In this document: piece after piece, positions 1 through 8,388 of the stretch
Position numbering within the stretch: the stretch's first letter is position 1
How the letters are laid out: the number at the start of each line of letters is the position of its first letter
Source of the DNA: Cryobacterium levicorallinum
Lineage (GTDB): Bacteria > Actinomycetota > Actinomycetes > Actinomycetales > Microbacteriaceae
Length of the DNA stretch: 52,664 bases
Assembly: GCF_004402405.1 (NCBI RefSeq)
Contig: NZ_SOFE01000025.1
Coordinates: forward strand, 1 to 52,664
Reading direction: 5' to 3'
Notes under the pieces: generated by a model
What the model saw: only the letters and a program-made list of their open reading frames with translations
Database searches by the model: none
Told to the model about the DNA's origin: nothing
Made by a program: the position numbers and the translations under genes

Positions 1-107
1 CTGTGAGGAACTTTGAACGGTTCTCACTGACCATCGCACGGTGGTTCGTTACGTTGTTATTCCAACGATCGAACCCCGGGAATTACACCACTGCACGGGA
101 CGTGACC
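1..107. repeat. Left copy of a 107-bp terminal inverted repeat (probable IS end)
   Basis: These bases are identical, without a mismatch, to the reverse complement of 52557-52663. The match stops abruptly at 107/108, where an ABC-transporter reading frame is cut. The inner border reads GGTCACGTCCCGTGCAGTGG on the minus strand here and on the plus strand at the right end. This is what the end of an insertion sequence looks like, with the rest of each element lying outside the window. The GTGGTGTAATTCC stretch resembles IS256-family ends, but the family is a guess. A contig broken at a repeated IS would give the same picture. Confidence 0.8.
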
Positions 108-367
108 TGATGCACCACGCTTATACCGAGCGCCAACGCATCCTTGGGACTGCGTAACCGAACAATCTGATCTCCGACTCGGATTTCGCCGGCATCCGGT
201 ACAACCCCGCCACCTAGAACTTTCATGAGAGTGGACTTGCCTGCACCGTTTTCTCCGGCCAGCGCGTGGACCTCGCCGGCCCGCAGATCAAAGTCCACCC
301 CTTTGAGCGCAACTACCCCCGGGTACTGTTTGGTGATGCCACGTAGCTCAACTAACGCGTGTGTCAT
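108..367 (-). pseudogene. Sugar ABC transporter ATP-binding protein, N-terminal fragment cut by the left terminal repeat
   Basis: About 86 codons of a ribose/xylose-type (RbsA/MglA-like) ATPase remain. They begin with an ATG at 367 and contain the Walker A motif GENGAGKST and the typical LGISVVHQ segment. At base 107/108 the frame runs into the terminal repeat and stops after a few unrelated codons at 83. Full proteins of this family are about 500 residues with two ATPase domains, so more than 80 percent of the gene is missing. It lies 54 bases downstream of the binding-protein gene and belonged to the same operon. The remnant should be inactive. The permease gene expected next is absent from the window. 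Confidence 0.85.
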
Positions 368-421
368 AGGATTCTCCGGTCAGGCGTAACTGATGTACGT
401 GAATTCCACGGCGATTGTCAA

Positions 422-1522
422 TTAGGCGCATGGGTCGACAGGCGTTTCGAAGTCACCCCAGCCATTGGGGATCCATTCATCGGCATTGTCCGGGACTACT
501 GCCGGCAGGCTCGGGAGCTGCAGTTTTAGACCCGGCTCGTCGTATGCCTCCGCACCAGTAATCTCCTCGCCCTGAAGTGCCAAGATGGCCGCTCGGACAC
601 CTATATCGCCGATAAAGGGACTGTAGTTTCCATCGGCTTGGAACCCGCCGTCGCGGACCCACTCAAAACCTGGGGCTGAACCGTCATGCGTATAGTGCCT
701 GATGCCGTCATCACAGCGCCCAGCGTTGGCTATTGCCTGCTGAGCTCCCCATGAAGACTCTTCAGCGTGCGAGAAGACAGCATCAATTTGGTCGTATTTC
801 GTGAGCCAGTCATCCATCACTCCGACGGCAGGTTCCCGAACCCACTCCCCGTCGCCTACCGCAAGGATTTCGATACCGGGGTATTCTTCCAGCGCCTGAC
901 GCAGACCGGCACTGCGGTCGGTAGCAGCGGAGGACCCAGACAGGCCTGTAATCTCTAGAATTTTGCCCTGACCGCCCAGGTCATCGATCATTGCCATCGC
1001 AGTGTCATAGGCCATCTCCACGTTCGATTGACCGACAAACACGGTTTTCTCCGCAGGCACATCACGGTCCAGCACAATCAACGGAATTCCGGCGTCCATT
1101 ACGCGCTTAGCAGCAGGTGCAAGTCCGGCCGATTCCACCGGGCTGAGAATGATAGCGTCCACTCCACGCGACATCAGATCGGACACATCATTCGCTTGGT
1201 CTGCCACATCGCAATTACCGTCAGTCACGACAAGCTCAACTCCAGGGTGCCGTGCGACCTCAGCTTCCGCGCTTTCAATCATGGCAGTCCGCCACGGATG
1301 GTTAAAACATGTTTGAGAAAAACCGATAGTGATCACATCTGAGTCGGCACCGCCAATGGCACCTTCATCCACGGGCAGAATATCCGTGTAGGGCAAACTC
1401 TCGTATTTTTGGCCCCCACCGTCTGTTGATCCGCTATTGCTGGCGATACTTGAGGCCTGGCACCCGGTCGAAGCCAATACCAAGGCGACGGCCGCAACTG
1501 AAAAACCGACTTTTTTCAACAT
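422..1522 (-). CDS. Sugar ABC transporter substrate-binding lipoprotein (ribose-type periplasmic-binding fold)
   Basis: The 366-residue protein starts with a lipoprotein signal peptide: a Lys pair, a hydrophobic stretch and the lipobox ASTGC around residues 17-21. It would therefore be anchored outside the membrane. The rest is a type I periplasmic-binding domain of the RbsB family, with ITIGFSQT near residue 66, GVDAIILSPVESAG, AGIPLIVLDRDVP and GKILEITGLSGSSAATDR. It should deliver a sugar or sugar-like ligand to an ABC importer whose ATPase follows but is broken. A GGAG-type ribosome binding site precedes the ATG. The 93 bases upstream contain a short GTTA tandem repeat (about 1577-1590). 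With the ATPase cut, the protein is probably an orphan. Confidence 0.85.
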   Translation of the reverse strand: MLKKVGFSVAAVALVLASTGCQASSIASNSGSTDGGGQKYESLPYTDILPVDEGAIGGADSDVITIGFSQTCFNHPWRTAMIESAEAEVARHPGVELVVTDGNCDVADQANDVSDLMSRGVDAIILSPVESAGLAPAAKRVMDAGIPLIVLDRDVPAEKTVFVGQSNVEMAYDTAMAMIDDLGGQGKILEITGLSGSSAATDRSAGLRQALEEYPGIEILAVGDGEWVREPAVGVMDDWLTKYDQIDAVFSHAEESSWGAQQAIANAGRCDDGIRHYTHDGSAPGFEWVRDGGFQADGNYSPFIGDIGVRAAILALQGEEITGAEAYDEPGLKLQLPSLPAVVPDNADEWIPNGWGDFETPVDPCA

Positions 1523-1615
1523 GAACTCTCCTTTGAGTGATGCCTATTGCCCCTGGCGACTGCCGCGAGCTTGGGTGTTAGTTAGTTAGTTGGTTGAACG
1601 AATAAAATTTGGATG

Positions 1616-2365
1616 CTAGCTCGGTGAATGAGAAAGCTCGACGCGGTACTCGTACCGATCCGCCGGAAACGTCATGACAGTCCATTCAACCGGTCGGTTC
1701 GACGGCGTGTAACTAACACGTCGAACAATGAGAGTAGGGCTGTTGGGAAGACACATCAGATGATGCGCTTCTTCATCGCTCGCCGCTCCGGCCCGCACAG
1801 TTTCGACTCCGCGATCCAACTGGAGCCCGATCTCGGGACCCTGCAGCAGTTCATAAAGAGAGTTCGCTTCGAGAACCTCGGCGTTGAACAGATCGAGCCT
1901 CCCAACGAGCACTTCAACAGGTAGCCATGTTTCAGCTAAACCAATCGGGTTGCCATCAGCGAGCAACAACCGCCGCACAAACTGACACGAACCGTTCAAT
2001 CCGATTACCGACTGAATGACCGATGGACTATCGACAATTGCGGAATCCAAGAGCCGCCTCTTAGGGTCATAGCCTTGCGATCTCATGTTTTGAGTGAATG
2101 ACGTGAGTAATGACTGATGACTTGGACGGGGCTTACCGACGAAAGACCCAACTCCCTGAATCCGCTCAACTTGACCGTCAGCCACTAGCCGTGACAGTGC
2201 TTGGCGAATCGTTTGGCGCGAAACCTCATAGGTCTGAGCTATCTCCGCCTCAGTGGGCAATTTATCCCCGGGCGCCAGTTTCCGCTCATGGATATACGAC
2301 AAAAGCGCCTGCTCCAGCTGGACATAAAGGGGAGCGGGACTGCGTCGGTCCATCCTTGTTGTCAT
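1616..2365 (-). CDS. GntR-family (HutC/UTRA type) transcriptional regulator
   Basis: A 249-residue regulator. The N-terminal winged-helix domain (about residues 8-75) has the GntR signature: PLYVQLEQAL, LPTEAEIAQTYEVSRQTIRQ and ALSRLVADGQVERIQGVGSFV. A UTRA ligand-binding domain follows (about 95-245), the HutC-subfamily arrangement. In-frame upstream codons exist back to 2500, but I chose the ATG at 2365 because it starts just before the conserved domain, which is the family norm. The gene lies upstream of the binding-protein gene on the same strand, so it probably senses the imported sugar or its phosphate and controls that locus. A 16-bp palindrome overlaps its start codon. Confidence 0.85.
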   Translation of the reverse strand: MTTRMDRRSPAPLYVQLEQALLSYIHERKLAPGDKLPTEAEIAQTYEVSRQTIRQALSRLVADGQVERIQGVGSFVGKPRPSHQSLLTSFTQNMRSQGYDPKRRLLDSAIVDSPSVIQSVIGLNGSCQFVRRLLLADGNPIGLAETWLPVEVLVGRLDLFNAEVLEANSLYELLQGPEIGLQLDRGVETVRAGAASDEEAHHLMCLPNSPTLIVRRVSYTPSNRPVEWTVMTFPADRYEYRVELSHSPS

Positions 2366-2372
2366 GACAACA
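2357..2372. promoter_or_regulatory. Perfect 16-bp palindrome over the GntR start codon, candidate operator
   Basis: TGTTGTCATGACAACA is its own reverse complement and its centre contains the chosen ATG. GntR regulators bind short palindromes, often in their own promoter, so autoregulation by steric block is plausible. This is inference from position and symmetry only. Confidence 0.5.
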
Positions 2373-2715
2373 TGTTTACCCATCAACTGGATGGTGTCAA
2401 GGGTTTCTCTCGAACCCGCGTTTTCTCCGCCACGCTTCCCAACCACGCATCCGCCAAGTGCTGATATGCGATTGGATGTCTCATCTCCGGACCGGTGCAT
2501 CCAGGCTTAGAGGTCTTCGCTTCGTCGCCTACCGTCTCATTCAAGGAGCGAATTCGCCGCGCCGCCGCATTCCCACCAATAACCAGTCACACCGTCGAAG
2601 ACACTGTCCACGAATAAAATACTTGATCAAAGCCGTACTTAAGTCCGGAGGTCAAGATAAAGGGTCTTTCCTGCCGCTTCTTTCATGTAACAGCGGGAGC
2701 CACTGCCCAAATCGC
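2373..2715. other. Intergenic stretch without a recognisable gene
   Basis: This 343-bp stretch separates the GntR gene from the truncated coiled-coil gene. Short open frames on both strands have no recognisable domain or good ribosome binding site. I see no tRNA, terminator hairpin or repeat here. Confidence 0.5.
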
Positions 2716-3900
2716 CTATCCGAGCAATTGGCGGTCGATAGGATCGTCGCCCAGTGCATCTGGCGTCTCGAAGGACCCGGCAAAGTACTGCTTCGCGATG
2801 CGGGCAGCGTTTCGCGCGTCATCGGCAGTGAGCATATTCCTAGGCACACTCTGAAAGACGTTCTGCAAGGCGAATTCCACGATCAGCGATTCGAGAGCAA
2901 CTGGCGCCATTCCGCGGTTCACCCTTGCTCTATTCTCAAATTTCGAGTCGGACGAATACCGCTCCCTATTGCGGTTCGCATTTCTAACGACTGTCTTAAC
3001 TAGATTGCCAAACTGCCGCTGCCGCCCCACCCGCCGAACCTCAGCCTTCGTGCTTCGCACGGCCGCGGCGACGTCGCGGCCGGTCAGGAGGTCGACCCGG
3101 CGCATCCGCTCTGCGACTATCTCCACGGTGCGGGCGTACACGACGTCCTCCACCGACACCGGCGGTAGCCCGACGCGTGCACGCGATGACACGTAGGCCT
3201 CGGCGAACTCGCGCATTCGCGCACCGTTCTTGAGCATGTGCTCGGTCAGCGATTCAGCGAACACCGTGAATTGCCGCAGGTGGTCGGGCCGCGACGGGTC
3301 ATGGAAATACGCGTCGGCCTCGCGCTCGTTGATCCGGCGCTCAGCCGCGGTCGCTACGTGAATACGCTTCGGTGGGAGGCCGGCCCGGCTCAGGCTGCGC
3401 TTCAGCCGCCGCGCGGCAGCGTTGGCCTCCAGCTCGGACTGGTATATCTCCGGATCGCTGCGCCGATTGCGCTGCAACTCGGCCCGACGCTCCTTGTTGC
3501 GCTCAGCCCACTGCCGCGTGATCTGCTTCGTACGCTCCGGGTCCGCATCCCGCTTGGCCGCAGCCCGGGCATTCACCTCGTCACGATGAGCCTCGTAGTA
3601 GCAGTTGTAGTACTCGCGTACCTTCTCGCGATTCTCCGCCACCCACCGCTGCTGAGACTCACGCCGGCGCTCCGGATGCTCCACCCGCCAGCGCTCCGCC
3701 CGCTCCCTCCCCCGCGCCCGCACCGCCGCCTCGCGTTGACGCCGAACCGCGGCCCGACGCATCGAATCACGATTGAGCTCCCGGGCCCGGTCCAGGTGTT
3801 CCGACCGCCAGAGCCGATTCAGCTCGCGGATCCGCGGTCCGTGGGACGCGTCGAGGTACCCGACTGCTGCGAAAAACACGGCAACCGCTGGTGCCAGCAT
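2716..3900 (-). pseudogene. 5'-truncated copy of the Arg/Glu-rich coiled-coil protein
   Basis: This frame encodes a very basic and acidic, helix-forming protein clearly homologous to the one at 22661-23905. Most residues are identical over nearly 300 positions, for example RELNRDSMRRAA, ERWRVEHPERRRESQQRW and GLPPKRIHVATAAERR. The DNA match ends sharply at 3834 (after GCGGATCCG). Upstream of that point the intact copy encodes about 40 further N-terminal residues, while here unrelated sequence supplies a chance start at 3900. I therefore call it a truncated copy, although the remaining frame is open and could be expressed. The last ~40 residues also differ from the other copy. Function unknown: the regular R/E heptad-like pattern suggests a long coiled coil. 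Confidence 0.65.
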
Positions 3901-4299
3901 GTCAGCCCGGCATCAATGACATTTCAGCAATGACCACAGACGAAATGCAAAGGTGACCTTAACGCCTTGGCGCTCGGCTGGCTGGCGGGTTACTTCTGGA
4001 TAGCTGCCATTGAAAGAGACTGAACGATTTGAATTGCTGGGATCCGGGTACCAGCCCGCAGTGCCGATCATGCGTTTATCGAACCCCACGGCGAGCAGCT
4101 GGAGGAACGGAATGGTGCATCGTTCCAACGCCGTCACTGGACGAAAACTCTGGTCTGGATACAGTTGGAGCGGCTCGCGACTCCCATGACAAACTTGACT
4201 TACGTGACTTGAGCAACATTTCTATTGCCTTTCCTTGGCTGGACTAACGAGTCAACACTCAGAATCTAAACTTTTAATGACGGCCCTGATCATCTATAA
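3901..4299. other. Gap between truncated coiled-coil gene and catabolic block
   Basis: About 400 bp without a convincing gene. A minus-strand frame at 3913-4137 contains AGWYPDPSN, reminiscent of the start of the DUF2510 motif (AGWYPDP...RYWDG), but the second half of the motif and any membrane segment are missing, so it may be a decayed remnant. No terminator with a T-run was found behind the cytochrome b gene that ends at 4300. Confidence 0.4.
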
Positions 4300-5205
4300 C
4301 TAGCGGGACACCGAGCCGGTCAGCGAGGCAATAGACCGCAGCACCAACGGCCTTGATACCACCCACACAATGATCATGAGAACAAGCGACGCTGCGAAAA
4401 TCCAAAACCCTACCCAGCTGTCGTCACTGCGAGCGGCGTACATATGGTTGAGATTTCGCAGCGCCCCGGTCGCCAGCACAAGGGTCACGTGCACCGCCGT
4501 GAACGCCACAAAAAAGATCATGACCGGAAAGTGAATTGCGCGCGCCACCGTGATCGGCACGAGCTTGCTGAATCGGGATGAGATGCCGGCGGGTGACATG
4601 CGCAGCCCCGTGATCAGCGCCAGAGGAGCGGCGATGAACACGACCGCAAAATAGCTGAGCGTCTGAAGTGCGTTGTAGTTGACCCAGCCGTCTTCGACCG
4701 GCCAGTTCAATGACAGGTATTGCAGCGCCGCCGACAATGCGTTCGGAATGATTTCATAATCAAGCGGAACGATGCGCACCCACTGCCCCGTCACGAACAG
4801 CAGCACATAGAAAACGACACCGTTGATGACCCACAACGTGTCCGATGTGAGGTGCGCCCAGAGGTTGAGGCTGATGCGGGTCGGCGCTCGCTTGGTGCGA
4901 ATGCGCCCTGTATTGTTGCGCTGCCAGTACGCTGCTGGGCGGGTGGAGGTGCGCACTTGCCAACCGGATCGCACGATGAACAGCAGAAAAAATACGTTCA
5001 GGCCGTGCTGCCAGGCGAGCCAAGCGGGGATGCCGACCGGCGCGGTCTCCGGTAACGTAGCGGTCCCAGGATAGGCCGCGAGAAAGTTCTGGCCGGCCGC
5101 GGTCTCCCGCAGAGCCCGGGCAGCCAGAACCAAAGCCAGCAGTATTGCGAGGGCGAGGGGTATCGCCCAGAGCAATCGGATGAGAGTTTTCGACGGTCGT
5201 GTCAT
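4300..5205 (-). CDS. Membrane cytochrome b (b561 / formate-dehydrogenase-gamma-like)
   Basis: A 301-residue integral membrane protein with about five hydrophobic segments: near residues 10-32, 65-80, 120-140, 185-205 and 225-250, plus a C-terminal segment near 270-290. Histidines in or next to these helices (WQHGLN, NLWAHL, RAIHFP, TAVHVT) are placed like the b-haem ligands of the cytochrome b561/FdnI/PhsC superfamily. It is the last gene of the operon and overlaps etfA by 4 bases (ATGA), so the two products are probably made together. Family members pass electrons between a soluble or peripheral dehydrogenase and quinone. The context suggests it may connect the ETF or the flavoprotein to the membrane, but this is inference. 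No classical ETF:quinone oxidoreductase (FixC type) is present nearby. Confidence 0.7.
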   Translation of the reverse strand: MTRPSKTLIRLLWAIPLALAILLALVLAARALRETAAGQNFLAAYPGTATLPETAPVGIPAWLAWQHGLNVFFLLFIVRSGWQVRTSTRPAAYWQRNNTGRIRTKRAPTRISLNLWAHLTSDTLWVINGVVFYVLLFVTGQWVRIVPLDYEIIPNALSAALQYLSLNWPVEDGWVNYNALQTLSYFAVVFIAAPLALITGLRMSPAGISSRFSKLVPITVARAIHFPVMIFFVAFTAVHVTLVLATGALRNLNHMYAARSDDSWVGFWIFAASLVLMIIVWVVSRPLVLRSIASLTGSVSR

Positions 5206-6203
5206 GCGGCGCTGTCGCGGGCGGCGATGGCCGCGATAAGTTGCGGCACCACAGCGAAAACATCGCCGACGATACCGAAGTCGGCGATGTCAAAAATGGG
5301 GGCGTTGGCATCCGTGTTGATGGCCACGATGGTGCTCGCTGTCTGCATGCCGGCGCGGTGCTGGATAGCACCTGAGATGCCCAGAGCTACGTAGAGCTCG
5401 GGCGACACAGTCACGCCGGTCTGGCCCACTTGGGTAGTTTGCTCGGCGAAGCCGGCGTCGACTGCCGCGCGAGATGCCCCGACCGCCGCCCCGAGCGCTG
5501 CGGCCAACTGTTCTACGAGTGCGAACTGTTCACGGGATTGCATGCCGCGGCCCCCTGACACCACTGCGCGTGCGCCACGCAGGTCGGGGCGGTCGGATCC
5601 GGCCTCAACGGCATGAAATGCCTCGATCACGGCAGAGTGGGCTCCGGCCACATCCGTATCCAAAATGTTGATTGTCGCGACCGGATGCTGAACTACAGGA
5701 GTCTCGTCGGCCGTACTCTGCCGCAGGGTCACTATAGCCGGCTTCCCGGTGACCGCCGCGTCGACCAGATAGGAGCCGCCGAAGATGGAGTGCGTCGCTA
5801 CTATTCGATCGTTGTCCTGTCGTACGTCGAGGGCATCCACGAGGAGTGTGCCGCCGAGGCGCACCGCCAGGCGACCGGCGATCTCTCTACCCTCGATGGA
5901 ATTGCACAGCAGAACACCGGAGGCGGCGAGCGTGGTGGCGGCAGTAGCCAGTGCCTCAAGTTGCGGCCAATGCATGATCACGCCGACGTGCTCGCTCGCA
6001 ACCAGGTAGACCTGCTCGGCTCCGAGCGTCCCGAGGTGCTCGCTGATGCGTGCGACCAGTTGCCGGTTATTCGTGATCTCGGCACGCACTGCGGCGACAG
6101 CCACAGGGGTTCCGAGCCGCGCCGCTGCACTCAGGAGCTGGGCAGCAGTGTTAGCGATCTCGCCAGCGGGTGTGATGTCGATGAGGGTGATGATGTGTGA
6201 CAC
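5202..6203 (-). CDS. etfA: Electron transfer flavoprotein alpha subunit
   Basis: A 333-residue protein of the EtfA/FixB family. The N-terminal alpha/beta domain opens with [15 protein letters not shown]. The C-terminal FAD-binding domain carries the hallmarks [27 protein letters not shown] and [13 protein letters not shown] (about residues 210-290). With EtfB it forms a soluble heterodimer that takes electrons from flavin dehydrogenases. The gene follows etfB after 38 bases and overlaps the cytochrome b gene. Its likely electron donor is the FAD protein encoded two genes upstream. Housekeeping ETF genes normally do not sit inside such an operon, so this pair looks pathway-dedicated. Confidence 0.9.
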   Translation of the reverse strand: MSHIITLIDITPAGEIANTAAQLLSAAARLGTPVAVAAVRAEITNNRQLVARISEHLGTLGAEQVYLVASEHVGVIMHWPQLEALATAATTLAASGVLLCNSIEGREIAGRLAVRLGGTLLVDALDVRQDNDRIVATHSIFGGSYLVDAAVTGKPAIVTLRQSTADETPVVQHPVATINILDTDVAGAHSAVIEAFHAVEAGSDRPDLRGARAVVSGGRGMQSREQFALVEQLAAALGAAVGASRAAVDAGFAEQTTQVGQTGVTVSPELYVALGISGAIQHRAGMQTASTIVAINTDANAPIFDIADFGIVGDVFAVVPQLIAAIAARDSAA

Positions 6204-6241
6204 GTGAGTCTCCTTACAAGTGAGATGAGCAGCCGGCAGCG

Positions 6242-7006
6242 TTAGATGAGGCGTTTGCCAGCGAGAAAGCCGGCCAGCTCGGTTCCGGCGTCGCCGGCGT
6301 CGACGATCTTTATCCCGGCGGCGCGTGCGGGGGTGCGTTGGGCAGCGAGAGTGATGGCATCCGCTCGGGGAGCAGTGTCGACTGCCAGGTCTGCGAGGGT
6401 CATCACCACGACGGGCTTCTTCTTGGCGCGCATGATGTTTCGAAAAGTGGCGAACCGAGGTGTGGCTGACAGCTCGGTTATCGAGATGACCGCCGGCAGA
6501 ACGCTGCTCACAGTGAGGGTGCCAGCCTCAGTGGCGCGCTCCCCACGCAATGCGTCGACTCCGATCACGACCGAATTTAGATTTGTGGCCTGTGACACGC
6601 CGAGTAGCTCGGCCACCATTGAGGCAATGACGCCTCCACGACCATCCGTCGATTCGTTGCCGGCGATCACCAGGCCGAAACCTGTCTGACGCAGCGCTGC
6701 GGCCAGCACTGTGGCGGTGCGCACCAGATCAGCCCCAGCCAGCAAGGGGTCGAGCACGTGCACGGCAGAATCGGCGCCCATAGCGAGCGCCTTGCGCAGC
6801 GAGTCTTTGGCTTGCTCTGGTCCCATGGTGAGCACCACAACTTCGGCGTCGTGCGAATCCTGGTACGCGAGCGCTACCTCGAGGGCACGTTCATTGATCT
6901 CGTCGATCACAGCCGCGCCAGTGCGGTCAATCCATCCGGTGTTCAGATCGAGCGTGCGCTCATTCCAAGTGTCGGGCACGTGTTTAATCAGTACAACAAT
7001 TTTCAT
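6242..7006 (-). CDS. etfB: Electron transfer flavoprotein beta subunit
   Basis: A 254-residue EtfB/FixA-family protein, the usual length. It begins [12 protein letters not shown], followed by [38 protein letters not shown] and the nucleotide-binding stretch [13 protein letters not shown]. The recognition-loop region [30 protein letters not shown] is the family signature near residue 190. Its start overlaps the stop of the flavoprotein gene by 4 bases, so translation of the FAD dehydrogenase and the ETF is coupled. The protein binds AMP and docks on EtfA. Identification is firm; the dedicated donor is an inference from the overlap. Confidence 0.92.
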   Translation of the reverse strand: MKIVVLIKHVPDTWNERTLDLNTGWIDRTGAAVIDEINERALEVALAYQDSHDAEVVVLTMGPEQAKDSLRKALAMGADSAVHVLDPLLAGADLVRTATVLAAALRQTGFGLVIAGNESTDGRGGVIASMVAELLGVSQATNLNSVVIGVDALRGERATEAGTLTVSSVLPAVISITELSATPRFATFRNIMRAKKKPVVVMTLADLAVDTAPRADAITLAAQRTPARAAGIKIVDAGDAGTELAGFLAGKRLI

Positions 7007-8388
7007 GACACATTTCCAGCGTTGGCGTGCAGGTGTTCGGCGGCCAGATAGGCCAGGCCGAGTGCAGGAAGCAGCCCGTTGCCGGCGAGATAGCCGGCGG
7101 CGCCGTGACCAGAGATGCCCATTGCAGCGCCACCGGATGCGTAGAGTCCGGTGATCGCGTCACCCGTGTCGCGCAGTACCCGGCCTTGACCGTCCACTCG
7201 CAGGCCACCCTGGGTGTGGAACAGGGCGGGCTGCACGAAGATGGCGGCGAGTTCGCCATTCAGTGGCGCTTCCCAAAGGGTGCGACCGAAGGCATCCGCT
7301 GCCCGCGCCGCTGCGTACTCGCGAGTCTCGGCGAGGGTTTGGGTGAGACCCGCGGAGTCGATATTCACGAGTTCGGCTAGCTCGGCCGCGGCGGTGGCCC
7401 AGCGGATCCCGTTGAGATTGACGGTGTCCTGGTAGTCCTGAAACGACAGGCACGCCTCGTGAATACGCCGGTCGAGAATGATCCACGCCCGGCCGTTCGC
7501 ATGCCGGAGCGACTCCTGCGCGTACTCGGAATAGCCGCTGGTCTCGTTGCCGAACCGTGCACCCGCCTCGTTCACGAGAAACCCGCCGTGCATGACCGTG
7601 GCCCAGCCGGCGAGGGTGGCCGAGGGCATCGCGAGGGCGGCGTGTCCCTGGTAGGCGTCGAGATAGGCCGTCGCGGCGCCGAGCCGGGCGCCGATTTGAA
7701 GCGCCGTTCCGGTGGACTCGTCACTGCCGTAGTAAACGGCGCCGGCGATCTCCGGCAGGTACCGGCCCACGAGCTCGGCGTCAGCGCCGAACCCGTTGGT
7801 GGCGAGCAGCACGGCCCGGGTGTGGATCGTCTCGAGCCCCGCAGGTGTGTCGACGACCACCGCCGACACGGTGCCGTCGGTCATGATCACATCGATAAGC
7901 CGGGCCGGCACGAAGAAATCGATGCGTGGTGAGCTCTGCGCCGCTTCGGCCAGGTGCTTGAGCAACACGGCGCCGGCGCGGCCGGGCACGGTATGGCAGC
8001 GCAGCTGAGAGTGCCCCGGGTAGGGAAAATCGGTCACGAGAGACATGGGCAGGCCCACCTCGTCGGCAAGCCATTCCACGAGGGGGCCGCTCACCTCGGC
8101 GAGGGCCCGCGCGAGATTCTCGTCGGCCTGCCCCTTGGTCTTGGCCACGATGTCGGCGTAGAACGTGTCGGCGGAATCCGCGATGCCGGCCTCGGACTGC
8201 CAGCGCGAGCCCGCCCCGGGGATCATCGCAGTGGACATTGCCGTGTTGTTCGCGCTGAGAAAGTGCTCGCTGGCATCGATGACGAGCACGGAGAGACCGT
8301 GCTGCGCCGCCCGGATGGCGGCGACCAGGCCGCCCCCTCCCCCAGCTACGACGAGGTCAACAGTATCTTCGTCGGGATTGTCGGTCAT
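7003..8388 (-). CDS. FAD-dependent dehydrogenase/reductase, fumarate-reductase flavoprotein superfamily
   Basis: A 461-residue protein of the FAD_binding_2 family, which includes fumarate reductase, 3-ketosteroid dehydrogenase, urocanate reductase and tricarballylate dehydrogenase. The N-terminus has the dinucleotide-binding motif LVVAGGGGGLVAAIRAA followed by the acidic strand end LVID. A middle substrate-capping domain contains HTVPGRAGAVLLKHLAEAA and FLVNEAGARFGNE. The C-terminus closes the FAD site with GLYASGGAAMGISGHG. No signal peptide is seen, so it is cytoplasmic. Such enzymes introduce or remove a C=C bond next to a carbonyl or carboxylate. Overlap with etfB favours the oxidising direction with ETF as acceptor. 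The substrate is unknown. Confidence 0.8.
   Translation of the reverse strand: MTDNPDEDTVDLVVAGGGGGLVAAIRAAQHGLSVLVIDASEHFLSANNTAMSTAMIPGAGSRWQSEAGIADSADTFYADIVAKTKGQADENLARALAEVSGPLVEWLADEVGLPMSLVTDFPYPGHSQLRCHTVPGRAGAVLLKHLAEAAQSSPRIDFFVPARLIDVIMTDGTVSAVVVDTPAGLETIHTRAVLLATNGFGADAELVGRYLPEIAGAVYYGSDESTGTALQIGARLGAATAYLDAYQGHAALAMPSATLAGWATVMHGGFLVNEAGARFGNETSGYSEYAQESLRHANGRAWIILDRRIHEACLSFQDYQDTVNLNGIRWATAAAELAELVNIDSAGLTQTLAETREYAAARAADAFGRTLWEAPLNGELAAIFVQPALFHTQGGLRVDGQGRVLRDTGDAITGLYASGGAAMGISGHGAAGYLAGNGLLPALGLAYLAAEHLHANAGNVS

Noticed and set aside
3913..4137. Minus-strand frame with an AGWYPDPSN motif, possibly DUF2510.
   Set aside because: Only the first half of the motif is present, with no RYWDG or membrane helix and no ribosome binding site; kept only as a note in the gap entry.
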